NCBI GenBank assembly: GCA_017607445.1
Contig: JAEVHH010000002.1
Span: 4,579,501-4,643,500 of the forward strand
Direction: 5' to 3'
Source: Histoplasma ohiense
Lineage: Eukaryota > Ascomycota > Eurotiomycetes > Onygenales > Ajellomycetaceae
DNA: 64,000 bases
The notes under the pieces are model-generated. The model searched no databases. It was given only the letters and a program-made list of their open reading frames with translations, and was not told the origin of the DNA. This document shows positions 1 to 10,800 of the stretch, one piece after another. Position numbers and translations under genes: made by a program. Every line of letters begins with the position of its first letter. The stretch's first letter is position 1.

Positions 1-1372
1 TGAAGAATGGAAGTGTATCAGTCAATAAATGCCTGATGAAGATAATAAAAGAGATGCTTCCAAAATTCAAGCTTATGAAGTTAGAGAAGAATGTTGTGCT
101 TTACTGCAACCTCAATTATATGAAGGCACTGTATCTTGAGCCCCAGTTTCAATGAGATCTGGTAAGTCATATGCACAAGAAGTTCAGCCACTTAGAAAGC
201 TCAGAACTTATGAATGTTCTGAAAGATTGAGCATACTGATCAAGCATGAAAGAAGATATCCAGACATACACACAGAAGTGCCCAAACTGCCAAGTCTCAA
301 AGAGTGCAAGGCAAGAATTGGAGTGTGAGAGGACACAACATCAGATAGAAGATATGATTAAACTGTTTGAATGTTGGGGAATAGATCTCATAGAGATATT
401 GCCATGAATGCCAAATGGGAACCACTGAATAATAACAGCAATCGATTACACCACAGAGTGGCCAATCATGCAAGTGGTGTCAGAGGCAACAGAGAAGATC
501 ATTGCTAAATTTCTACATAATGATATCTACATCAATTATGATATGCTCTGTGAGATATTGACAGATAACAGTGCAAACCTTATAGAAGGAGCTGTGAGGC
601 ACTTTGTCAAACAGTTGCAGATGAAGCATCACACAACAACACTCTATCACTCTTATACAAATAGAAAAGTCAAACACTTAAATGGAATACTAGACAGTAT
701 GCTGATGAAATATCTAGTGGGGAAGCCCACAAGGTTATGGAATGAATATCTGAAACAGGCATTATTTACAATGTGAGTTTGTCAGCATGCAGTCTCAAAG
801 CACTCACCATTCTACCTGCTCTATGAGATGCATCCACATATCCCGGGGGATACACAGAAGCAGATAGGGGAGGAGGTAGTGATTGCAGATATGAAATCAA
901 GAGTGAGAAAAGTTAGCCACATCCAAGCAAAAACAAATGAATTACTGCTCAATCACATCATACAATTGAAAAGAATATGAGACTCACTAGTGAAAGAAAT
1001 GAGTCTCACTGTGGGCACTTGGATTCTTATATGAAATGAAGAATCTGAGAAGTTCCAACCAAGGTGGTTTGAGCTGTACAAAATCCTCAAATCACATTCT
1101 CTTGAAATGTATGCTTTGGAAGAATCAGAGGGACAGATTCTATGCAATCTTATAAATGACTCTCATCTTGTAGAGATGAAGATGAAGGATTTCAATGAGC
1201 TGTGGTCATCTGCAGCACTATCATCAGTGTTGAAGAAAAGAGAGCTTACAATAGAAAAGCTCAGAGAAGTTAGAGAAATCATCAATGCTTACAAATCAGA
1301 TGATATCACTTACTCAGACCTCTCAACAATAATCAAAAAAGAATGAGAGGAAATGAAAAAGGTGAGCATACA
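1..1372 (+). pseudogene. Ty3/gypsy family 3 integrase, C-terminal part of pol (decayed)
   Basis: Catalyses insertion of retroelement cDNA. Across several interrupted frames I read an HHCC zinc-binding start (HKKFSH near 170-190, CPNC near 280-290), then WGIDLIEIL (first catalytic Asp, ~375), AIDYTTEWPI (~445) and LTDNSANL (second catalytic Asp, ~560). The segment around RKVKHLNGIL (~665) is where the third catalytic residue, Glu, belongs; it now reads Lys. The longest clean frame is 468-776. A second frame, 1107-1346, matches the tail that follows integrase in fungal gypsy pol proteins (LWSSAALSSVLKKREL, DDITYSDLSTI). RT and everything upstream lie outside the window. It is unlike families 1 and 2 in sequence, so I call it a third family. 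In-frame TGA codons make it inactive. Confidence 0.8.
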
Positions 1373-3832
1373 GCATACTCTGATAAGTGATGAGACTGTT
1401 GCTGGCTGTATGATATTGCAATGTAGACAGCAGATGCAATGCAGTCAGAGATGAACTTGAAATGACTGATCAGCATGTGAATCAGATTGCAAGAAACAAA
1501 GGGATTCAGAAGAGGATTTGACTGTCTACACTAGCTCAATCACAGAGATCTCAGAAAATGAACTGTCAGAAACATCAGCAGATGTATTGAATCAAGCTAT
1601 TTCAGCATCTGAAGATGCTCAGAGATCAGATGAGATTAGTTTTGATGAATCATTCACTGTAATTGTCTGAGCTTACAAAGAGGGGCAGTATAATACACAG
1701 AGGCAGAAGACTTTCATTGAAAAATATGAGATCTGCTGCATCTAGTCATCAAGTGTAGAATCAGTAAAAGGTCATGTAAGATTAACAACTAGAAGAGGAA
1801 GAGAAAAAAGAAAGCCAGAAAAATGATCTATTCACATGCAGCTCTAATGACCATCACAGAAGCTTCACTCAACTTCTAAAAACACAGGAAAATTCAAGCA
1901 CAAAGGAAAAGATGTATGCCAATGAAACACTCAAATCAACATCTCTGAAAACTACTCATACACAACAAAAGAAAAACTAAAAATCAGCCTGTGTCAAGAA
2001 CTCCAGAATCTCAAGATGTGTGTGTAGAAATGCAGTGCATACCTTCATCTCACACAGAGTCTGGCACACTGATTTGATATCTTCAATAGAGAGATTTGCA
2101 GAAAGCTCAACAAAACAATAAGCATGTATATGCAGAGAAAAACTGATCAGAAGAAGAGAGGATGAGAAAGAAGTGAGCAGAGCAGTTGAGCAGACATCTG
2201 AGCTTCTACAAAAATGAATGACAGACACTCACTCAATGAGAGTTGAAGAAAGAGAAGGAAGAGAGAGAGTAGAATTGAGAGTGAAAAAGAATAGATGAGT
2301 TGTGAAAGAATCTGAGAGAGAAGCAGAGATAGATGTATGCAGAGTGATGTCAGAAGTAACTGTAGAATATTAACAGTTATCATAATGAGAAGAAAGAAGC
2401 ATACACTTATCAAAGAAACAGAAACTCCTCTTGAAACTTCAGAGACAGTTGCAGCAGAGATGAGAGTGATTGACAGAATAATCACACACAGAAGACAGAA
2501 TACAAAATTGAAATGACTCTTTGCCCCTCACACAATCAGCACAAGAAACAGATGTATACTCATCACAGATATAAAAAAGCATCATGTTGCTGTTCAGACT
2601 ATCTTGGACATGTATCTTCTTTCTACAAATGATCAAGTTGAAAGTCATTCATCAACAAAGGAGACAAAGACACTCATCTGATAAGCTGAAAGTATGCAAA
2701 GACAGAAAGATGATGCAGAAGTTGATGTAAGCAAATATAGTATGAAGATTTTCATCTGTCATAATCTCAACAACACAGAGACTCTGTACAATTTCATCTA
2801 TGAAAGTTAGAATAAAAATCATAGAAAAGAGACAAGAAGAGGTATAACATATACTCAGCATAATTGATATGAACAACAGCAGAATTCAAAGAGTGCATAA
2901 GATTGCTAAAAGTCTTGTACTTACTTCAAGCAAGAAGCATGACAGACAAATAACTGGCAAATCAGATTGTGTTGTACAGTACTTGCATGTGAAATTGTGT
3001 TTTGATGAAGACAGTGAAAGTGAGAGAGAGATGTGAAGAATAGAGAGAAGAGCTGCAGAAGATGTGCAGAGCCTCTTAAAGATTAGATAAGAGAGAGAAA
3101 TCAGTGTGAGAGAAAAGAGAGAGATTGACAGAGATGAGAGAGGAGAAATCAGTGGAAGTAGAGAAGACAGTGACAGAGGACAACACAGAGATATCTGTCA
3201 TCACAGCATCTTCATGAATGCTATCACTGCTGTCTACACCCTCACCAACTGCTTCACTGATGTTGTCATTGTCACACTCTGCCCCCACAACATCGGCGGA
3301 GGCAATCTCCTCAACAGAAGTGAGATCATGTGCAGAAGAGACATCAAAAAAGAAGATGAAATAATCACAAGCAAGACATGCACTCTGATGATGAGAAGTA
3401 GAAGCTAATAACAGTTAGTAACTGTGAAAGCTGTTGATTCACAGTCAGATTAGCTTTCAACAAGATTTGGTCAATAAGAACTTATCAATAAATTGCATGA
3501 TGCAATCAGAACAGCAGAAGATGCAGTGATCAGAGGTCATATTGCAGAATAGAGAAGGGCTAGACATTTGATAGAAGAGGATAGATGTGTAGAACAATTG
3601 AAGCAAAGCAGAGAAGATTGAATGAAAGAGATATGAGAGAATGAATGAGAGAGAATAGTTGTGAACATGGTATTGTTAGTGATGAGCTGGTGTTGTTGTG
3701 ATAGAGACTCTTGTGCATGCAAAGTGAGCATCTTACCTATTGTGGAATAGTGCATTGCAAAAGTGGGCACACATGGCATAACACTATTTCTGTCACAAGA
3801 GTGTAGATGGATTTGATAGAGAAGAATATGAT
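1373..3832 (+). other. Decayed coding-like region of unknown function downstream of the family 3 integrase
   Basis: No intact gene. Pieces of plus-strand frame look coding rather than random. At ~1500-1671 there is an acidic Ser/Thr-rich stretch (EEDLTVYTSSITEISENE). At ~2590 a Cys/His cluster CCCSDYLGHVSS is followed by basic residues and loosely resembles a zinc knuckle without fitting C-x2-C-x4-H-x4-C. At ~3150-3400 there is a Ser/Thr/Pro-rich stretch. At ~3480-3830 a charged helical stretch (HDAIRTAEDAVIRG) leads into a Cys-rich end (SWCCCDRDSCAC). Stops inside these frames are mostly TGA or TAG, as expected from C-to-T decay. It could be a third gene of family 3, the gag of an adjacent element, or a captured gene. 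I do not recognise it. Confidence 0.35.
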
Positions 3833-3841
3833 AATTTCAGC

Positions 3842-3976
3842 TTATTATTCTTCTGTGATGTACACCACCCTCTATTATTAAGGATGGTGTATGCTACTGC
3901 ACTAGTTATTTCGTATAAGAAGAGCTGCAAAGCTTAGAAGCTTTGAACAGCTTAAGCAACCTTTGAACTACAATAG
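3842..3976 (-). repeat. Dispersed repeat copy 1 (inverted partner at 10271-10409)
   Basis: This stretch is the reverse complement of 10271-10409 with scattered transitions. Landmarks are the palindrome-like aaagcttctaagcttt, ataactagtgcagtag, and a 10-bp hairpin formed by tacaccatcc and its near-complement. On the minus strand the element ends in gaagaataataa, an (AAT)-like tail. It abuts the truncated family 1 copy at 3977. It could be a short retroposon or part of a larger unrecognised element. Confidence 0.6.
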
Positions 3977-6900
3977 TAAGATTTAATATCAATGTAGAAG
4001 GATATGAGAAAAAGAATGTATATGCATATAAAATACAAGATCTTGAGTACAATCTAATGCTCAGTCTATCATGGCTCACAGAATTTGGAACCTTGTTGGA
4101 CATATACAACCACTGCCTTATTTTCTCAGAAGGTGATTATGTTTACAAGAAGGACATCAATAGAACTGCTGATCTCACTCAGATATCAGCAGAAGTATAC
4201 AAACTACTAATTCATCAAACACATGAGAAGAAGAACATCCAAGTGTTCACTGCTAGCATGACAGATATCAAAAAAGCATTAGAAAAATTAGAACCCAAAG
4301 ATCTCAAGAAATCATACAAGAAACTACTCAAATCATATAAAGACTTCACAGATATGTTCAATGAGAAAGAAGCTGAGAAGCTTCCTTCTCACTGAGAATT
4401 CAGTATAGATTATACAATGAAGCTCATCAAGAAAGATGATAAAAACCTGCAACCACTCTGAAGTTCTCTCTACAGTATATCACACAATAAACTTCTTGTT
4501 CTATAAAAAATGCTCAATGAATTACTAGACAAAGACTTCATTCATATTAGCAACTCACCCACTGCAGCATCTGTACTGTTTGCAAAGAAATCAGAAGAAG
4601 GCTTATGATTCTGTGTTGACTATCAAGAACTCAACAAGATTACATGAAAGGACTGATACTCTCTCTCACTCATCAATGAAATGCTCAAATGAATAGAAAA
4701 AGCAAAATGATTTATGAAACTTGACATCTCTGCAGCCTTCTACAAGATAAGGATTAATGAAGGTGACAAATGACTAACTGTCTTTCATATGCATTATGAA
4801 TTATACAAATGAACAGTGACCTCTTTTGGATTAGTGAATGCTTCAAGTACATTTCAGAAATACATTAACTGAGCTCTACAAGATCTGCTTAATGAGATCA
4901 CCTCAGCATACATGAACAATATCTTGATATTCATCAATGAATTGCTCACTGAGCACTGTAAGCATGTACAACAAGTGCTTGACTGCCTACAAAAAGCTGA
5001 ACTGCAAGTGGATATTGACAAATGTGACTTTGAGATCAAGTCTATGATCTATCTAGAATTCATCATTGAAGCTGAAAAAGATGTATGCATGGATTCTAAG
5101 AAGGTGGAAGCAATTCTCAACTGAGAGATATCAGTCTCAGTAAAAGAAATTAGAAGCTTTCTAGAATTTATCAACTTCTACTGAAGATTCATCAAAGACT
5201 TCTTCAATATTGTACAATCACTGATGAATCTGATCTGAAAAGACACTGTATTTCAATGAACTGATGAAGTGGACACAGCATTCAAAAAGCTGAAATGTAT
5301 ATTCACAAACACTCTGATGCTGCAATCATTCAATTCAGATAAGTATATAATTCTCAAAACAGACATCTTGAATTATGTAGTAGATGAGGTATTAATACAA
5401 TACAATAACAAAGATGTTCTATAATCTTGTGTCTTCATCTTGAAAAAGATATCATCTGCTGAATGCAACTATAAGATCTACAACAAGAAGCTTTTAGTGA
5501 TCATACAATGTCTTGAAGAATGAGAGTTCAAACTTATGAGTGTTGAGAAGTTTGAGATTGTTACTGATCATAAGAACTTAGAATACTTCACAACTACTTG
5601 TAAGCTCATTGAAAGATATATACACTGATCATTGTTTCTTAGCCGATTCTCATTCACAATTCACTATCAATCAGAAGCAGAGAATATTCTTGCAGATGCT
5701 TTATTCTGCTGAGAATAAGATATACTGTCTGATGATCTGAATGACAGATGGAAACACTGAGAGCATTGATTAATCAATTCCACAATCATAGAAAGTCCCA
5801 CACAGTCAGATGAACTCTGTATACATATTAATCAATTCTGTACTCAATACCCCTTGCTTGAAGAGCAATGGAGATAAGCAACAGAGGCAGATGAATTCTG
5901 ATAATAAGCTGTTGAAGCTGTACAAAGCAGAGCACCTTGATTCCCTGCAGATGTATACTCAAAAACAGATATCTCAGCATACTCGATTGGTGATGATGGA
6001 TGTCTTCACTTTCAAGACAGACAATGAATCCCTGATTCAGAATCTCTACAAACACAGATCATGCAAGAAATTCATGACTCACTGATAATCAGACACTCAG
6101 AATGTGAAATTATGTACAACATCATCATTCAAGAATTCTACTAATCAGATATATTGAAAGATATACACTGATTTGTACACAACTGTAATCACTGTGACTC
6201 AGTGACAGTATAGTATGAACATCAAAAAAAGATGCTGAAGTCTCTATCTGTTCTCAACTGAATTTGATGTGATATAGCTATCAATTTTGCAGTTTTCTTA
6301 CTCAAAAGCAGAGGTTCTACAAATATTCTAGTCATTGTCAACTGACTCAGCAAGAGTGTAATACTACAGCTCTGTGATAAGATGAACACTGAAGTAGTTG
6401 CAGATGTCTTCATCAGAAGTCTATTCTATTATATACACAGTCTACTTTCATTCATTGTGTTGAATAGAGACAGTCAATTTGTCAGTGCACTCTGAGTCTG
6501 TGTATATCAATTATTAAGAATTGAATAAAAGTTATCAACAGCATATCATTCAAAGACTGATGAAGCTATCAAAAGAATGATATAAATGATAAAGAATATT
6601 CTTCATAAGTTCTACAATTACACACAAGACAACTGAAGCAATCTGCTGTCACATGCTGAGATTGTGATTAATAGTTGAGATTTCACTATAACAGATATAA
6701 GCTCATTTTTTCTTCTATATGAATATAATCTAGAGATTCTGAACTTGTCTGAGACTCCCTGAGAAACTGCATACACCCACAGCCTTATACAGATGGCAGA
6801 GAATATTGTGAGTAAGTTGAAGAAAGCTCATAAATGAGCAGAAGCTTCAATGATTAGCACTCAGTAAAATTACAAAAATCAAACAAACATCAGAAAAAGT

Positions 6901-7340
6901 TCTGCAACTCAATATCATATAGAAGACAAAATCTGACTGAATCTTAAGAATATAAGAATAGATCATCTCTTGTATACACTAGATTACCATCACATCAAAT
7001 ATACAGTGAAGAAAGTGCTAGATACATATGATTATTGACTTGACACTCTGTCTGACATTCATGATATCTTTCATACAAATCTGCTTCAATCTGCAGCTGA
7101 GAATCCATTCCTCTCACAGAGAATCTTCAATTGACAGTCACTCATCATCATAGAAGAAGATAATGAACTTGAGTGGGAAATTGAAGCAATTCTTGACAAT
7201 AGAATCAATCACCACCACTGTGAATATCTTATCAAATGAATAGAATATGATTATTCAATCTGAAAATCTGTGTCTGTCTTGAAGAACACTGCTGCTCTAA
7301 ACATCTATGAGTTCTCACTCATCTCAGTAGAGAAAGATAA
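3977..7340 (+). pseudogene. Family 1 pol: protease remnant, RT, RNase H, integrase, chromodomain (decayed)
   Basis: Domain order follows the complete family 1 copies. The post-protease linker is open at 4057-4395 (SWLTEFGTLLDIYNHCLIFS to NEKEAEKLPSH). RT covers ~4500-5124, with AFYKIRINEGD and the catalytic box reading YMNNIL at ~4905-4925 instead of YMDDIL, so both active-site Asp are Asn. RNase H is at ~5250-5520 (LKTDILNYVVDEVL, the first Asp kept). Integrase is at ~6100-6700 (LNRDSQFVSA near 6460). The chromodomain is at ~7160-7300 (EWEIEAIL, then HHHCEYLIK). Many in-frame TGA codons interrupt all domains. Not functional. Confidence 0.85.
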
Positions 7341-7874
7341 TGTGATGGATTAGCATCTGTTAGTAATTAACTTATGTAATCAACTCCTCTTCTGCATTCA
7401 CTCATTTCTGATCATTGTAATCTTATATAATTCTCAATGTTCTTCTGCTCTATACTCTGCACTTATATAGTTTCTAACAATTCTTTTGTGTAGCTTCTAA
7501 CATTCTTTCACTTCATGTTTCACACTTATGTAGTCTCTAATGATTCTTTCATATAGTTTCTAACATTCTCTCACTTTGTGTTCCACACTTGTATAGTCTC
7601 TAACAATTCTTTCACATAGCTTTCAATGATTCTCCTGCCCCACACTCTGCACTCATGTAATTTCTAACAATTTTTTCATGTAGCTCTTAATATTCTTCAG
7701 TTCTATACTTCACTGTGAAGCAGCTTCTGATATTCTTTCACTCTGAACTTCTCTCTATAAAAATCTTCTTCAAACAATCTTTTCTTCTGATTTCTTTTCT
7801 CTTTCTTTTCTTAATCAATTCATAATCTGTAATTAGGATAGTGCTAGATCGTTAATCGAAGTACGCCCGTTACA
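7341..7874 (+). repeat. Family 1 3' LTR (534 bp, TG...CA)
   Basis: Starts tgtgatggattagc and ends gtacgcccgttaca. A purine-rich tract precedes it (gtagagaaagataa). It contains tandem 63-bp units, a TATA-like box (ctataaaaat, ~7757), a CT-rich tract and the putative self-primer aatcaattcataa (~7813). The last ~45 bp keep their CpGs (atcgttaatcgaagtacgcccg) while the rest is decayed. Confidence 0.9.
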
Positions 7875-8500
7875 ACTGCAGTAGATAGATTGGCAGTGAT
7901 AGATTGACAGCAATAGATTGGCAGTGATAGATAGATTGGCAGTGGTAGATAGATTGATTGGCAGCAATAGATAGATTCACTGCAGTAGATAGATTGGCAG
8001 TGATAGATTAGCAGTGATAGATTAGCAGTGATAGATAGATTGACAGTGATAGATAGATTGACAGCAGCAATAGATTAGCAGTGATAGATAGATTGACAGT
8101 GGTAGATAAATTGACAGAGATAGATAGATTGACAGCAATAGATAGATTGGCAGCGATAGATTAGCAGTGATAGATAGATTGACAGCAGCGATAGATTAGC
8201 AGTGATAGATAGATTGACAGTGGTAGATAAATTGACAGCAATAGATAGATTGGCAGCGATAGATAGGTTGGCAGCAATAGATTAGCAGCGATAGATAGCT
8301 TAGTAGTGAGGGATAGCTTAGCAGTGAGGGATAGCCAGCGAGGGATAGCTTAGCAGCGAGGGATAGCTTAGCAGTGAGGAATAGCTTAGCAGCGAGGGAT
8401 AGCTTGCAGCAATAGATAGATTGGCAGCGGTGATAGCTTAGCAGCGAGGGATAGCTTAGCAGTGAGGGATAGCTTAGCAGTGAGGGATAGATTGACAGAC
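7875..8500. repeat. Minisatellite of gatagattggcagt-type units
   Basis: Dozens of tandem 14- to 18-bp units. The left part is gatagattggcagt or gatagatagattgacagt; from ~8280 it changes to the GC-richer gagggatagcttagcagc. It directly follows the end of the family 1 LTR. No reading frame is kept. Likely a non-coding satellite. Confidence 0.9.
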
Positions 8501-9343
8501 ACTAGATAGAGATGATATCTCCACCAATCATATCATCAGATTGATATCTAGATATGTATTATATAATCATCAGAACAGAATCAAACCTCAGTCAAAATCA
8601 TAGTCAGTCTCAGATCATGTTCTTATTTTTGATAGTCAGTCACTTTACATGAAATATCAAGATTTATTAGTTTCATTTCACTCATATTCTAATAATTCTA
8701 GTCACTTTACACTCTCATTCTGATTCTGATCCCACTGAAAATCACACCAAGAAATGGACTGAAATCAAATCAAATCAAATCAAATATGAAATTCATGATC
8801 TCATCGGCCAGTCTATCTGTAATTAGAATAGTATCAAATTGTTAATTGAAGTATACTCATTACAATATTTCTTCTACACTTTAAACTCTGTTTGATAAAG
8901 ATTATATATTGTCAATATCTTCTTCAACAAAATATTGCAGATGAGAAGTTTGTTGTTCTCAGATGCAAGAACTATCACTCTATATACTGCTTTTTATAAA
9001 TTTTCAAGAATCAGTTATATTTCATTCAATTCAGATACAAAAGATGAATATTGATTGAAGATATTTATAATAATTATTATCAGTTATATACTTTTCTCTA
9101 TATTTTAAAAATATCATTTGTAGATGATTTTTTGTTGATATTTTTTTGATTATACAACTGTCTGATTTCTTTTTAAGTTTGTAAATAGAATAATTCTTTG
9201 AACTGTTGTTTATCTCTATACTGTCTTTTTATATCTCTTGACTCATTTTATATATGATGATGAGTTATCTGCTACTGATTTTGTAATTGAAAGTGTTCTG
9301 ACTTCACTGTTCATTTGTATGATTGAGCTCTAGAGTGTAGAGA
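8501..9343. other. AT-rich sequence without a recognisable gene
   Basis: No supported ORF. It holds short (caaat)n-like repeats near 8770, a 50-bp family 1 LTR remnant (8815-8864) and AT-rich sequence. The right end supplies the target site of the retroposon at 9360. After that insertion the same kind of sequence resumes at 10199-10270. Confidence 0.6.
8815..8864 (+). repeat. Family 1 LTR 3'-end remnant
   Basis: Matches the last ~50 bp of family 1 LTRs (atctgtaattagaatagtat ... gaagtatactcattaca), with every CpG of the parent changed to TG or CA. The rest of the LTR is absent. Confidence 0.7.
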
Positions 9344-9359
9344 TGACCATGCTGATATG

Positions 9360-10182
9360 TATGTATGTATGTATTGGTTTAGCATCCCAGAGAAGACACA
9401 GGCAATGCCTGCACTTCAAAAGCCTCCCAAAGGGCATGGGGATGTGCTACGCTGGAGAAATCTCTATATACACAGTAATGATAGACACAGGATCCAGATA
9501 GCAACTCTTGAGAAGACTCAGTCTATATAGACTGTTCATCCACTTCTGGCCCGACGTATGGCCATTCATGGTAGAGATAATCAAAGCACACAAGTGCTAC
9601 GGCAGGGTGATTGCTCGCAGGGAGCAGCAGCAGGGCGATTGCTCGTAGTGAGCAGCGGCAGGGTGATTGCTCTCACAGAGAGCAGAGGCAGGGCGGAGGC
9701 AGGGCGGAGGCAGGGCGATTGCTCGCAGGGAGCAGCGGCAGGGCGATTGCTCGCAGGGAGCAGCGGCAGGGTGATTGCTCGCAGGGAGCAGCGGCAGGGC
9801 GATTGCTCGTAGCGAGCAGCAGCAGGACGATTGCTCGCAGGGAGCAGCGGCAGGGCGATTGCTCGTAGTGAGCAGCGGCAGGGTGATTGCTCTCACAGAG
9901 AGCAGAGGCAGGGCGGAGGCAGGGCGGAGGCAGAGCGATTGCTCGCAGGGAGCAGCGGCAGGGCGATTGCTCGTAGCGAGCAGCAGCAGGACGATTGCTC
10001 GCAGGGAGCAGTGGCAGGGTGATTGCTCACAGGGAGCAAAGATCAAGGCCTGAAGGCCAATGAATGCTGAGTTCACTAAGAATCAGACACTCATAACAAA
10101 CCACTCTGCTCTTGGCCATCATCACTAGATGATGTTACCAGGCTGCACCACGAGGAGGTGGCAGAGTCGGACTTCGCAGCCC
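9360..10182 (-). mobile_element. Non-autonomous retroposon with a Tad1-LINE-like 3' tail
   Basis: Flanked by an exact 16-bp direct repeat tgaccatgctgatatg (9344-9359 and 10183-10198), which I read as the target duplication. On the minus strand it begins gggctgcgaagtccgactct, passes a hairpin minisatellite and ends in (CATA)n. The last ~190 bp before that tail (about 9375-9570 on the plus strand, tattggtttagcatcccaga to ggccattcatggt) align with the 3' UTR of the Tad1-like LINEs at 34021 and 34291, whose own tail is (CAAA)n. It carries no RT, so mobilisation by the LINE machinery is inferred from the shared tail. It may be a SINE-like family or a LINE 3' end joined to another RNA. Confidence 0.8.
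9605..10036. repeat. 28-bp hairpin minisatellite with 220-bp higher-order period
   Basis: About 15 units of gggcgattgctcgcaggg plus agcagcggca. Each unit contains an inverted repeat whose stem varies (tgctcgcagggagca, tgctcgtagcgagca, tgctctcacagagagca). A variant block with two gggcggaggca units recurs exactly 220 bp apart (tctcacagag at 9671 and 9891). CpGs are retained, unlike the flanks. Long open frames here on both strands (for example 9597-10076 minus) follow from the repeat and are not genes. Confidence 0.95.
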
Positions 10183-10270
10183 TGACCATGCTGATATGAT
10201 AACTACAACTCATATTATAGATGAAATTATCACACTCTCAGAAGTGTATACTTTTTTTAGTTTAGATATA

Positions 10271-10409
10271 CTATCAAATGTAATTCAAAAATTGCTTGAG
10301 CTGTTCAAAGCTTCTAAGCTTTGCAGCTCTTCTTATATGAAATAACTAGTGCAGTAGTGTATATCATTCCTGATAATAGAGAGTGATGTACACCATGAAA
10401 GAATAATAA
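10271..10409 (+). repeat. Dispersed repeat copy 2 (inverted partner at 3842-3976)
   Basis: Same element as at 3842-3976, in the opposite orientation, ending on this strand in gaaagaataataa. It abuts the reversed family 2 LTR fragment at 10410. The shared palindrome aaagcttctaagcttt is at ~10307-10322. Confidence 0.6.
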
Positions 10410-10482
10410 TGTGAGATGTAGTGACAGTGTGAAGAGTAACAGTAGAAGATAGTTTATAGTGTAGTGGAGATAATAGCAATAT
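10410..10482 (-). repeat. Fragment of a reversed family 2 LTR
   Basis: Reverse complement of the last ~70 bp of family 2 LTRs (compare tgtgagatgtagtgacagtg here with the LTR end). The forward LTR of copy 2 starts at 10483. The simplest reading is that copy 2 inserted into an older LTR of opposite orientation; the remainder would then lie beyond the window. Confidence 0.75.
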
Positions 10483-10753
10483 TGTAATGCACTTGTTTAT
10501 TATTCTCGTTTATTATTTCCTTATTATCTTCGCTTATTCTTACCTCTTTCCATTATACTCTCGCTATCACTATTTCTATATATATATATATATCAATGTA
10601 TGTATTTTGCATATCTTCTTTCTCTTTCTTTTCTTTCTTAGCAATTAGCTACACTACATTACACTACTACACTTTACAATATATTACTATTATCTCCACT
10701 ACACTATAAACTATCTTCTACTGTTACTCTTCACACTGTCACTACACCTCACA
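10483..10753 (+). repeat. Family 2 5' LTR of copy 2 (271 bp)
   Basis: tgtaatgcacttg ... ctacacctcaca. It is 8 bp longer than the 263-bp LTRs of copy 1 because of a short duplication (ttattctcgtttatta) near its start. It contains (TA)n at ~10580-10592 and the putative self-primer agcaattag at 10640-10648. Confidence 0.92.
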
Positions 10754-10757
10754 GTTT

Positions 10758-10766
10758 CTGATTGCT
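10758..10766 (+). promoter_or_regulatory. Putative self-priming primer-binding site, family 2 copy 2
   Basis: ctgattgct, 4 nt inside the LTR boundary, pairs with agcaattag at 10640-10648 of the LTR (8 Watson-Crick pairs and one G-U). See the same pairing in copy 1. Confidence 0.5.
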
Positions 10767-10800
10767 CAATCTTTGAGAGACAGTTCATTGGGTAATAGTC

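Larger units (their letters stand above)
3977..7874 (+). mobile_element. Ty3/gypsy chromovirus family 1, 5'-truncated copy
   Basis: Begins inside the protease region, so the 5' LTR, leader and gag are missing, and it runs through pol to a 534-bp 3' LTR. The left edge is abrupt (repeat copy 1 ends at 3976). No matching target duplication is visible because the left end is lost. It is heavily decayed: the Trp codons of RT and integrase read TGA. Confidence 0.9.

Noticed and set aside
9605..10036. Possible CRISPR array
   Set aside because: Units are head-to-tail without unique spacers, in a eukaryotic transposon context and with no cas-like genes.
9597..10076. Long overlapping ORFs on both strands (Ala/Ser/Pro- and Gly/Arg-rich)
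   Set aside because: They follow from a 28-bp GC-rich tandem repeat; no start context, no conservation, and all frames look alike.
10560..10592. Possible origin of replication or centromere signal in (TA)n sequence
   Set aside because: It recurs at the same position of each family 2 LTR and is better explained as a TATA region.
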